In this document: positions 35,399 through 46,208 of the stretch, piece after piece
Numbering within the stretch: position 1 is the stretch's first letter
Layout of the letters: each line of letters starts with the position of its first letter
NCBI GenBank assembly: GCA_039545355.1
Contig: BCJJ01000006.1
Location: 1,364,001-1,428,000 of the forward strand
Source of the DNA: Trichosporon coremiiforme
Taxonomy: Eukaryota > Basidiomycota > Tremellomycetes > Trichosporonales > Trichosporonaceae
Length of the DNA: 64,000 bases
Direction: 5' to 3'
Made by a program: the position numbers and the translations under genes
The notes under the pieces: generated by a model
What the model was told of the DNA's origin: nothing
The model's input: only the letters and a program-made list of their open reading frames with translations
The model's database searches: none

Positions 35399-35826
35399 TT
35401 TATAATACGTCTGCCGCCTTGTCCATCCCACCACCTCCTCACTTACAACCACAAGCTTCCTCACTCCCCACATACATCTATCCGAACACTCACACACGCA
35501 ACTTCGCACTTCAGCATCTACTCGCATCTCCCCCTGCCCCCACCTTTCCACACCGCTAGTGTTCTCTGAACCACCGCAACCACTCTTGTCGCTGGTCGTC
35601 ATTACCCAATAACTGATCCGAACTTCAACCGGCCCGGCGTTTCAACCGACTCTCGCACTAAAAGATCAACCTGTCCGAGCAACGTCAAGTCTTGTGCGCT
35701 TGATCACACCGCCACTGCCTGACACCGACAGCACCTTCGACTCTTCTATTTCGAACTTGTGCATCGTCCCTTGTCTTCGCTTCGTTTCCACATAAACGAC
35801 CGATCGACGTAGTCTGCAGAGTACAA
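35399..35826 (+). promoter_or_regulatory. Promoter and leader-like exon ending at a GTGAGT donor
   Basis: A TTTATAAT box (about 35399) is followed by about 420 bp of CT/CA-rich sequence with almost no G runs, like the leaders of other genes here. It ends in TACAAT and a perfect GTGAGT donor at 35827. No protein-coding exon follows directly. A good acceptor (CCCTACTGCAG, ending at 37369) is about 1.5 kb downstream, inside the leader of the cyclin gene. I infer a 5'-untranslated exon of that gene. Confidence 0.45.
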
Positions 35827-37640
35827 TGTGAGTGCTTGATTCCGCACTATCCTCTCGTCCTTGATCTCCCTACTCCTTCTATTCTTCCGTGTGTGTGTCT
35901 TGTTCTCTTTGTCTGGAACGTATGCGCTTGTGTGTGTGTGTGTGCTTGCGTACTGTGGCGCTGGGGTGCCCGGCAGCCATTCCGACCTGTCACCCCAATC
36001 GCCTAGGTGCACCTTCCCTAGTGTGACGAAAGCGCGTGCGCGGCTCTCGTTCTTACGAGTTTCATGATGCTGTGCCGTTACAGTGGCTCAGTGCACGCGT
36101 TTCCCACATTCGGTGGTCTGTGCTTGCTCGTGCGCAATGTTAGCCATGCATGCCATGAGTGGCTGCGTAGCGCAACATGGTGTGCACCGGCCGGCCGGGT
36201 CCGTGGACTTGGGATGCTTTGGCAGGTAGAGGCGAGCTGTCAAGATGGTCGTGCGCTATGCATGCCATCTTTGTCAGGGGCTTGGGTTATGGGCTGGCTG
36301 GTGCATGTACAGTGCTGCATGTCTCCGACGTAGGCGGTGACGCATCGGCCACCCCGGTGCATCGGGTGACCTTGCATGCATTGGCTGCATTGGCTGGCTG
36401 GGGTGGCCGAGCCGTGCCCGCTCGCACTCTTGAACGTCCCAAAATAGGGATGTATTTTCCGATTATGGGATGATTCGATGGTGCGCGGTGCGCGTTGGCC
36501 GGTGGGCGTTGCGGCTCTGCTTTCCGCTTGGCCGCCTGATGCGCCTATGCCTGACGGGGTCTGTGGGTGATGGGCTGGCGTTGTGGCGGTGTGTGCCGCG
36601 GCAGCGACCGTCGATTATCTCCCAAACCCGTCGGGAGTAATGGTCACGGCAGCGGTCGTCTGTCGTGTGGGCGTGGCGTATGCGTGCGGGGCCAGGTTTG
36701 TCAGGATCCGGGCGTCGACCGGCCCGGTGACTCTGTGCGGTGTGCATCGGACGGCCATCGGCGACCCGATGTGCAGCCTGCGCATTTGCAGCTTGGCCGC
36801 AGACGGTCGGGAACGACTCAGGACACGCGCACAGGTATGACTGTCCGCCATGACAAGGCGCAGCTTCATCCCCGTGGGCTGTATGAGTCATGCCAACGCG
36901 TATGCTCGCGAGTGGATATTTTCCGCTCGGTCGCGTGTCCTGTGTTATCGTCACTGCCCGTCCCACATCAGTCATCATCCCATCATGGTCCCACCGTGCG
37001 AGCCATGCGCCGACGTGCGTCGTGCATGGTGAGCGGGTGGTTGGGGGTATACAGCGAGGCAGCCGCTGAGTGGTTTCTGCTTGCATTGCTTTGGTCAGCA
37101 TTAGCAAGTGTAAGGCACCTGGCAGTACCATTAGATTAGTTCCTTATTTCTCGGACATTTGCCCGCTGGCCCACGCAATTAGACGGCGTCTTGCCTCTGT
37201 CCCCCTCCCCCCCCCGCCTCTGGCACCTGGCACCTGGCCCTGGAGCTGCTCGCTCCCTCCCTCCGCCGCCGGGCTTGCTCGCCCCATCCACTTTCCGGCC
37301 GGCCGCCCGGTCCTCGCCGCCCTCACCCTTGCACCCTCATCCTTACTCCCTTACCCTTCCCTACTGCAGGCTGTCCCTTGCTCCACCGCATCCATCCACA
37401 CATCCACCACCCTACCCCCATCAGAATGCCAGCTTTCCCACCATGGCTGTTGGCGTCTTTTCGTAAATCACTCCTTGATATACTCCACGCTCTTCATCAC
37501 TCTTCTGCCCACGACACTTGATGCTGACTCTTTATTAGTTCTCAGCGCGTTACCTCCTACTCGACTACCATACTCTTCACTCCACTCTCCACTCTACCTC
37601 CCTCTCACCACCACCTCCCCCCCGCCGACCGATAACCGCA
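35827..37640. other. Putative 5'-leader intron and proximal leader of the cyclin gene
   Basis: From 35827 to about 37170 the DNA resembles the gene-poor blocks, with a (GT)n run near 35930 and TGCATG-type motifs. From about 37190 to 37640 it is strongly pyrimidine-rich. The acceptor at 37367-37369 splits these two parts. No coding frame is supported; frames at 36463-37131 and 36567-37139 overlap antisense and lack domains. Confidence 0.4.
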
Positions 37641-38669
37641 ATGTCTTCCGCACCTTCGACGTCGGTCCCGGCTTCCCGGCCCAACCCCCCCTCTCCGGCC
37701 TCCAGCCGGAAAGCCGCCAAGGCTTCTGCGTCCACCTCGGCCCACTCGTCTCGACCGCGACACGCCGACCCCTACTACGGACACGAGGAGACGGCCGTCA
37801 TGTGCGCGAGCTACATCATCACCCTTTTCGCTTGCCCCGACGTGCCCCCCATGACCCACCCCGGTCAGCCGACGCCCACGATGGCTCACTTCATCGCCTA
37901 CGCTCTCCACCGTACCCGTCTCCCTTCCGTCGTCACCTTTGCCGCCCTTCTGCTTCTCCAGCGATTAAAGTCGCGCTTCCCTGCCGCCCGCGGATCGTCC
38001 GGACATCGTCTGTTCATCTCCGCCTTCATGATCGCCTCGAAGGTCATCTGTGACGACACCTACTCGAACCAGTCGTGGTGCATCGTCGGCCAGAAGATGT
38101 TCGCCCTCAAGGAGATCAACCAGATGGAGCGCGAAATGTGCGGCTACCTCGACTGGAACCTGAACGTTTCTGGCGAGGAGGTTGCCGAGTTCGAGGCTCG
38201 CGTACGCGCTGAGCACGGACCTGTTCGCCGCTCCGCCCCCTCGGAAGTGTCGATGGTTTCTGTCTCTCCGGCTGTTTCCGTGGCTGGATCGTCGTCTGCA
38301 GCTGCTGCTGCTGCTGCCGCCGCCGCTGCTGCCGCGTACCCCTCGCCCAAGTCGACGCCGGATCCCTCGCGACCCATTCGCCCGGTCCCTGCTCCCTCGA
38401 AGCGTGGCAGCAGTGCGTTTCCATCACCATCTCGTAACGCCTATCTCCACCCCTCCCACATCTCGCCCCAACCCCCCGCGCTGAGCTCGGCGTCTTCATC
38501 ACTAGCTTCTTCGCCTGCGTCCGAGGACTGCAAGACGCCCTCGCCTGTTGCCGCGATCGCCAAGCCGAAGCGACCGACCTCGTCTCGCACGGGCAGCAAG
38601 TCGTCTGTCGTCGACTGGGCCGGCTCGATGCATGTCGGCGGCCAGCCGCTGAGCATCGGCGCCTGGTAA
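37641..38669 (+). CDS. Pho85-type (PCL-like) cyclin
   Basis: Intronless 342-residue protein. A Ser/Pro/Ala-rich N-terminus (1-45) precedes a cyclin fold: MCASYIITLFAC, PTMAHFIAYALHRTRLPSVV, LLLLQRLKSRFP, HRLFISAFMIASKVICDD, NQSWCIVGQKMFALKEINQME and MCGYLDWNLNV. This matches the Pcl1/2/9 group, which activates the Pho85 (CDK5-like) kinase in G1 progression and polarity. The C-terminal half is low-complexity, with a run of 13 alanines encoded by GCT/GCC repeats (about 38300-38336) and many Ser-Pro sites that could be CDK or phosphodegron targets. The orthologue is uncertain. It is isolated in gene-poor DNA and likely has a long leader. Confidence 0.88.
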   Translation: MSSAPSTSVPASRPNPPSPASSRKAAKASASTSAHSSRPRHADPYYGHEETAVMCASYIITLFACPDVPPMTHPGQPTPTMAHFIAYALHRTRLPSVVTFAALLLLQRLKSRFPAARGSSGHRLFISAFMIASKVICDDTYSNQSWCIVGQKMFALKEINQMEREMCGYLDWNLNVSGEEVAEFEARVRAEHGPVRRSAPSEVSMVSVSPAVSVAGSSSAAAAAAAAAAAAAYPSPKSTPDPSRPIRPVPAPSKRGSSAFPSPSRNAYLHPSHISPQPPALSSASSSLASSPASEDCKTPSPVAAIAKPKRPTSSRTGSKSSVVDWAGSMHVGGQPLSIGAW

Positions 38670-39163
38670 ACCCGCCCGACGTCTCAAACTTCTTGCATGT
38701 CAATCATAATACACGTCTAATACAACACTAAATACAACACTACCTTTAAACTATCCTCCTCTCACACGTCTCCATACCAACCCGACCGCATCTCGGGCTG
38801 TACAGTTGTATACATACACCACACTCAATCAACATCTTGTCCACATTGATTCCTCTCCTGCATCGACACTCGTCTCCATAGGGTTTATTTTTTCATGACA
38901 GATCTATGCTACTGGTGCTGCCACCAGCCTGTCTACTTGCTTCTCGCTGCATCGCTGCAACTGTTGCACTGTTGCATTGCATTACATAGCTCATTGGGAT
39001 CTGGATCTACTATTGTTGTCCGTCACGCGCACCGACTGCAAATGGAGGTCTCGGACCGTCTTTGTCGTTCCCACGGAAAATGGCCGACTCCAACGCGTTA
39101 TTTTGGGTGGTGGACTGGGCCCACTTTGAATTGCGACGGATCTGGTGGCACGATGGCATCGAC

Positions 39164-39205
39164 GTGGTGGGTGGTGGGTGGTGGGTGGTGGGTGGTGCGT
39201 GGTGC
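39164..39205 (+). repeat. 7-bp GTGGTGG tandem repeat, six copies
   Basis: Six consecutive 7-bp units; the last two end in C rather than G. G-rich on the plus strand, with possible quadruplex or slipped-strand behaviour. Confidence 0.9.
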
Positions 39206-40077
39206 CACCGCGTCACGGTGCATAGGCGCACTGGGTCAGTTGATGCATGGGGTGACAGGCAAAAGAGTTCCTGGAGTATGTGTGCCGTGTGCCTGTTGGG
39301 TGTGTGGGGTAGGTTGCCGCCGGTGCCGAGTCGGAGTGCGTAGACTGCATGGTCTCCCGTGATGTGCCGGGCTGCGCTGCCGTGCATCCTCTGGTGGCGG
39401 TATGGGGGGTTTCCCCACAGAAACGCCGGTGGCGCGTGAGCGTGAGCACTCAGCCCTCTGGCTGCCGCTGGTGCCGCCATGCTGGCTGTGTCGGCGCAGC
39501 CGACGGCTGAGTTGGCTGACTGGCTGACATGTTGGCGTTCTGTCCAAGCGGCAATGAGGTAGGTGGCATACCACAGGCGTAAGCGGAGACGGCATGATGC
39601 GCCTCAATGTCCCCCGTTTGGCTTGAGGCCGATTCAACGAAAATTGTCTTCTGCCGGTGGTAGGAATCGGCCTAACACGGCTGCTTACTGCGACTGCGCA
39701 AAACAAACGGTACGGTACGGCTGTTCATGAATAGCGCTGCAGCGCTTCAGCCATACGCTAATCTTTGTTAGTAGCGTGTCGCAGAATTCGCAGTAGCGTC
39801 GGCGGCTTTGTCGCAAGAGCGTCGCTAGTCGCTAGACGGACTAGCGGCCGAGAGAGAGCTAGGCATGGTCGTTAGACCCTGATATCAGCCTGTCGCGACT
39901 ATCCTGTCGAATCGCCCTAGAGATAGTACCGGGGCTACTTGTGATCTATGATGCATCTGATTCACTGGATGCAATGCTCTCATCAAACGTCCGTTAGTCG
40001 GGCATCTACTAGTTGTCGGTCGGAGGGGCAGTTTCCCCGCACACCGCATGTCTAGTCCCGTCACACTCTCCCTTGTC

Positions 40078-40078
<1 letters not shown>

Positions 40079-40118
<40 letters not shown>

Positions 40119-40146
40119 GCCCTCCCCCCCCCCCCCCCCCCCCCCC
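40079..40146. repeat. Poly-C tract (C38, spacer, C23)
   Basis: Thirty-eight consecutive Cs, a 7-bp interruption (TCGCCCT), then twenty-three Cs. Exact lengths are probably unreliable. It is by far the longest homopolymer in the window. Confidence 0.9.
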
Positions 40147-40449
40147 GCCCCAACATGACAAACGCGTTGGAGCAGGCGCATTTCGCTGGAGTCGTCCCAG
40201 ACGTCCCTGCCAGATACCCAATGATGCGTGTGAAGCCGCGGGCCAGAAGGGTAGTGTGTGTTCCTCGCCCCGGCCCTGGCCGGGCCTGATGGCCTGATCG
40301 TCTGCATAGTCTGCTTCGGATCAGACCCGTCCAGTAGCGCTACTGCCTGCGGTGCCGGCGGTAAGGCACAGAAAACAGGCACGGGTGTGGAGCTGCGCTG
40401 AGCCGTGAATCTGCCTCGAGGGCATCAAGAAATGGGACCTGGGCCAGTA

Positions 40450-40536
40450 CTGGGTTCAGACTGGGTTCAGACTGGGTTCAGACTGGGTTCAGACTGAGTT
40501 CAGACTGGGTTCAGACTGGGCTTAGACCGGGTCAGA
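40450..40536 (+). repeat. 11-bp minisatellite, about eight copies
   Basis: Consensus CTGGGTTCAGA. Copies 1-4 and 6 are perfect, copy 5 has one change, and the last two are increasingly diverged. The decay gradient on one side suggests growth from the left end. Confidence 0.92.
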
Positions 40537-42163
40537 TGAGATGCAGCGCTGCTGAGACGAATTGCGGGTATCTCAGATCTCGAACTGCGTGAACCTTGTG
40601 CAAACGCTCTAGAAGGCAAGCCCAGACCGAGGGTGGGCTCGTGATTGTTGGAGCAGCGGGGCAGGTGACGCTTTTCAACTGGGGCAGAAGAACCCCTCAC
40701 ATGCAACGCGTGCAGAGCATCCACCACGGTAGACGCCCTGATACGCGACATACGACTCATGTCGTTTACTCGATGCGGAGCAGACTTACGACAACCCTCC
40801 CTTCTCCCTTGTCCCCCAGATTTCCCTGTGTGCATCATGCTTGTCTGTGGCTATGACGTGCAAGGAAGCCATTACGTCTTCGGCCTTCTCGGCCATATTT
40901 TTCTACATTTGGGTCTTGCAGGGCCGGGGGGCGGGAAGACCGGTGGGGATCGTGGGGAGGGTTGAGGGAGAAGCTAATCTCGACGCACTACTCCGCTGGG
41001 AACGCTGCGGCGCAGCCGTGAAGGTGAAGCTCGGTCTTCCATCTCGATGCGGTGTACAGACCACGGAGCTACGGAGTTGCAAGGTGATGATTATCTGGGG
41101 CCAGTGATGCAGCTATGATCTCATACCGCAATGTCGCCGGGTTGCCGCGCTATCGCTGAGTCGCTGTATTCATGTATCATGCAGCATTCCACCCCGCTAT
41201 CGCCGTATCAGCGCCGCATGTAAGCCCGTAGGCTGTCGGGCCATAATTCAGCGGAGCAGCTACTGCGCCGCCGTCTTTGCGCCAGCGCGCCAGACGCCAA
41301 CGCCGCATAGGGTGTAATTATGACGCCGGCCAAGCCCACGCTAACTGGGCACGAGACCCAGCGCAGCACGGCATTCCCGTTCAGTTACTCAGAGCCAGAC
41401 GCGGTAGTCACAAGGTCGCACAAGGTTGCAAGGAGCGTGATCACGACAGAGGTACGCTTCGCGAGCGCTGTGCCTCTGCCGTCTCACCTGCCATGCCGCG
41501 CCGAGCATTCCGGCGTTGGCCACCGCCACGCTCGCTATGCCCCAAGCGGGTGCCAGGCTCAGCAGCGCCGCATACCGACTCAGAAGCGGACGGGCTATGC
41601 GCCACTTCCGCTGAACACAGCAAGCTAACGCACAACCGAGCCCCCGAGCCCCAAGAGCCAGTTGCTCGACGTCAGCCGCATACCCGTGCACCCAAACAGA
41701 GCCTCCAGACCAGACTCCGCCTTGGGCTGTAGGCGGCAGACTACGCGGCAGCGCAAGACTCTCAGGCACCGGAGCATGGTACATCCATAAATCAGCCTGG
41801 TGTCGCAGCCACGGTTTCTAAGCGTTCCTAATGGCCTAATGGGCTGTCTGACTTTGTTCTAATCAATCGCGCGGAGCTGGAATAGGTGGCTATGTTTAGC
41901 CATTCCGGCGTAACCAGCTGACTTTGTTGACTGCCCGTCTGGGCTCGGTCGGACGCCATGTCATCGACATCTAGGTATGCATAGGTGGAGTCATGTACTT
42001 GATTTACTTTCGTATGCTTCCCAAGATTTGCCCCAAGACAAATGAGCATGCTTTGCCTGCAAGCGACGCGTGCCCACCAGCAGGCAGATCTGCATGCCAA
42101 GCCCAGCCTGCCCCCTGGCTGCACTGACCGATGCCATGCTCTCCCACGTATCTCGCAAACATG

Positions 42164-42200
42164 GTCGCATGCTCGCATGCTCGCATGCTCGCATGCTCGT
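42164..42200 (+). repeat. 8-bp GCTCGCAT repeat, about four copies
   Basis: Tandem units containing the palindrome GCATGC, in gene-poor DNA. No function is apparent. Confidence 0.8.
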
Positions 42201-45200
42201 CGGATCGTCGGGTCGGCAACCCCAGCCGCGGATGACACGGACATACGCACTGCTTCTGCGCGTCGGGCGTTGAGGGACGCCACCAGCGGTAACTGTTCCA
42301 CCTGGCCTGGGTGCACCTGGGTCCCGGTGCGAAGTGCGAGCACGGAATCGGGGGTGCCGATCGTGGCTTGCACTTGACCAAGGGACGAATCACGACACCT
42401 CGGAACCCGATCTCAGCGCCAGCCTCCCTGGCCAGGGGCACACTCCAGGGCTTTGGTGGCCCGTACCGGCGGACTGTCTCGCCGCCTAATTGTCGCACAG
42501 TCGTGCATCATGGCTGCGTGTAAGCAGTAATCACTCATACACGCCCCACTGGCCCACTTGACTATGCGCAACGTGGAGCGACGAACAAACGCAAACCCCG
42601 GACGAAGGGGACGAAGCAATAATGCGATCGGCAGCCCTGCAGCACCCAAATGGCATGTGACCGGCGTCCCGTTCCAGCAAACGGCTCTAATCGAGCTTGT
42701 ATGCTTCGATACGGCGGCTTTGCACCATATAGTGACATCGCGAAGCCGGCGACTGCGGAGCGCGCTCCGCGCACTGCACTCCGAGAGGAGTGGGCTAGCT
42801 TAAGCAAGTCAGTCTACATCCAGAGCCCCACAGTGCTACTTCCTATGCATGTTGGTCTTGTGGCAGACCGATCAGAACGCGATCGAACGGAAAACGGTGT
42901 GGAGCTGCCCCCCTGCGCTTGTGGCATGCATGCAAACCTGAGCCTGAGAACGGCACAGAGTGGCTGGGCGCACTCCGACAGCATGCTGAGCATGGACCCG
43001 CCATGGACGTTACGGATGTGGCGGGGTGCGTCGTGTGAACTGCGTTGCCGAACGCGCTACGCCACTGTGCATTGTGCTGCATGTTGCTGCTCGCGATACA
43101 TTCACGGCTGTTTTTCGGCGTTTTTCGGAAACACTGACACTTCAAGGCTCAGACTTAAGGCTCGTCGTGCAGGCGGCTTCGCGCCCATTGTGCCCGTTGT
43201 GCCCGGCCCGGCGGCAAACCCAACGCACCCAACGCTGTGACGCGCCAGTGATTCATGCCTAGCGCCGAAAGTGGAAGAACGCCATTTACGCCAAGTTGCC
43301 CGGCATCCCGGCCATCTGCGCGGCTCACACGGTACCTAGCTCGCATCGTGTCATGTCTTGGAACGCGCTAACGCGCTAGCAAGTCGATCAGAGTTCCCAG
43401 GGAATACGAGGGGGTTAGTCCGCTTTACTGATGCGTTCCCATCAATTGTCGACCGCCGCCGCCATGTTGAGATGCGTCAGATGTAGCTAATGCATTGGCT
43501 CGACAGGGTTTATTCGGCGTTAGAAGTTGGCGCGTCACCAACACAGCACGCGTACCTCAGGTCCACTGCAACCGTCCCAAGCGGTGCCGTGCCCGCTCTT
43601 ACCCAACCGCCAGATCGCTAACGTAACATCGGGCGATTCATCAGTTCCCAGTGTGCACAACGTCTTTCAATAAACGTTGCGGGCCCTAGTGGTGAAGCAT
43701 CCGAGACATGACGAGAGCAGACGCAGCGCCCATACAGTTGCAACGCGAGTTTGTGGGGTATTCAGGCGACGCGTCATGTGACGCGTCCTTCTCTGATTCT
43801 ACTCGAAATGGGCCGTGGGAATCGGCCCTTCAACGGCACAGAAGGAACAGGCTGCAACCCAAAGAGGAACAGCGGTACGGATCACCTAGCTTCCCGGGGT
43901 CTCCTGTGCTTGCGTGATTAGCAGTTCTCGCTTGCGCGGACTCGTGGTGCCGCCGCATCGCTCACACGTTACAATTTCTGGGTGGTTGGGAGAATGGTGT
44001 CTCGCATGGCAATTTCAACGGCAGTCGGGGGCTGACACAAAGCGTGGGACAGCGACCCCGTTTCATGCAACTCGGGTCGGCGTTGGCGTCCCGCTTTCGC
44101 ATGGGGGAGGCACTGCATAGCCACAAACAGGATGGGTGGTCGCAAGACCTTGTCCATCTGCGCAGTCGACGGAGATAGATATCGCCGGGGACGCTGAGTG
44201 GACAGCGCTGCTGGTACAGTGGGTGACTCGGCGACTTGGGCTCAATCTAGTGGCAATCTGACCCCGCGCACCGAGCAATAGCCGATATCTCACCCTGGTT
44301 CCCTGGTTTGTACCCAGCCTATGGGCCACGCACCATTTGCCCGCCCGGGCGAGCGGGCCGGCGGTTGAGCGCGCAGGGACCCCGGCGCTAGCGCCGTTCC
44401 ATGCATGGACGTCCGCGCGATCCACGTCCCAAGCAATTTGGGTGCGCCAGTTTAGCGCGCTATTGTCCTGGACATGATCCGAGCGCCCTGCGCCAACGCA
44501 TACGCACGCCAATGTCTCCCATCGTCCTCCAAACATGCACAACCCCGAGACCAGCGCGACGCTACAGCGCTACCACAGCCCAGCCCGAACCGGCTCTGCT
44601 TCGAGCCGGAAATGCGGAGGGAGCCGCTGATTCTCCGGCGCGCGCTTGGTGCGCTTGGTTGGTCTCCCAGGGCCATCAAGACTGACCGCCGAGCCAGCCC
44701 ACGCCAGCCATGCCAGCCAACGCCGAACCGCACATACCGCGCATACCGCACAAAGCGCACAGCTCCGCATACGCCGCAACCCGCAGCGACTATTGCTAGC
44801 GGACGCGGAGGGCCGCACTCTCCGCTTTCCGCATCGAATCTTCCAGCTTCCGCGTCTGACACGCGGACTTGCAAGGCACAAGGTCTGACATCTGACCGGT
44901 GATGCCAACTGTGTAGATTGGCAGGCTGTCGACCGAGCCTAGCGAAGACGTTCTGGGCATCCTGCGTGCGTTCCCTGTGTCGCATGTAACCGGTCGTATC
45001 GGCCGACTTAGGCGGATGATCGCGCCTGAGTTCTGAATTCACTGCGCAGATTCAGCGCACATCATCACGTCTTCCCTGCGTCCAACCCATGATCTAGGAT
45101 AGGTCTAGGACCCAGCGAAGATTCATGATCAGTGCGTTTCTCACATCGGCACCTATCGTCTCATCCTCGATCATGCGATCATGAGACGCATGCGGGCCAC

Positions 45201-46208
45201 AGCAGTACTGTAAACATCATGTGGTCTATTGTGGAGCTGTGGCAATTCTGGGAAAAGGAACTGCGATAAAAGTCGCCGGTCGCAGGAGAGATGCTGCGCA
45301 GCCCTACAACCGAACGTCCCGAACGGCCCGAAAGGGGATATCATCACCGTTCACGTAATGACGCGCTCAAGCCCACACGCCCAGGCGCGCCCTTCGTGCC
45401 CCTCGCTCGGCGTTCTACCCATTCCTGATCTGTTGACGTATGTCACTTGCAAAGGCGCATTCTGGGGCGTTCACAGACGTGACTGATGCAAAATCCACTC
45501 TGACCCACCGGTGTCTGCACACAGTAGGAACCCATCCCACTTGGGCCTGGCGGACGCGGACATCGCGAGCTTCATTGCTTTGTCACGCGTCAATTCACCT
45601 GCTTCTTCCAGCGCTCACTGTGCTGCGGCGTGGCACTGTGTTCTGCCTGATCGCGCGGGTTTTGTGACTTCCCATGCATGGACCAGGCTGATCAGCGTGT
45701 GCATATTGCCTCACACCGCCGCCAGTGTGTCACAAAGTTGGGGACGGCAGTGACGCAAGTGCCGTAAGCGTCCCCCGATATCGACAGCCGGGCGTATAGT
45801 GTCCCGTTTATGCATCTCATCTCCGGGCGACTTGCGTATCAGCCTGCGGTGGCCACCGAGTCTGCCAGTCTACCGGCGAGTCGGGCCGGAGACGCGGAAA
45901 GCGGGAAATTCTATTACCGGTTCCTCCCAGAAGCAAGGGGCGAGATTCACGCGCTTCTCGCGTGCGCCTTACGCCAGATCAGGCAACGTGGAATGAAACC
46001 TCCACCTCCCTCCACCTCCCACCACCTCCCTCCACCGGCTCACCGGAGTGCGAAGTCTGGCACGGAATTCGTCCTTCGCCACCCAACTCGTCAACAGGGC
46101 CAAAATAAAGATCAGCCTCGCCTTCCCCGGTCGCGCTCAGAGCTCCTCGACCGCAGCAACTCCTCTCTCTCGCTCCAGAGACCGCTAGCTCAACAGCCAG
46201 AACACACA

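Larger units (their letters stand above)
38670..46208. other. Gene-poor block of 7.5 kb
   Basis: No supportable gene. After the cyclin 3' flank (to about 38880, AT-richer, with ATACA and AATACAAC motifs) the DNA has the same texture as 25-35 kb: antisense-overlapping frames, simple repeats and palindromes such as GGCGCTAGCGCC (near 44384) and a doubled GACGCGTC (about 43770-43789). No transposon domain was seen. Confidence 0.5.

Noticed and set aside
37070..38053. 327-codon plus-strand frame overlapping the cyclin
   Set aside because: It is a shadow of pyrimidine-rich leader and cyclin coding sequence in another frame; the cyclin frame has the conserved fold.
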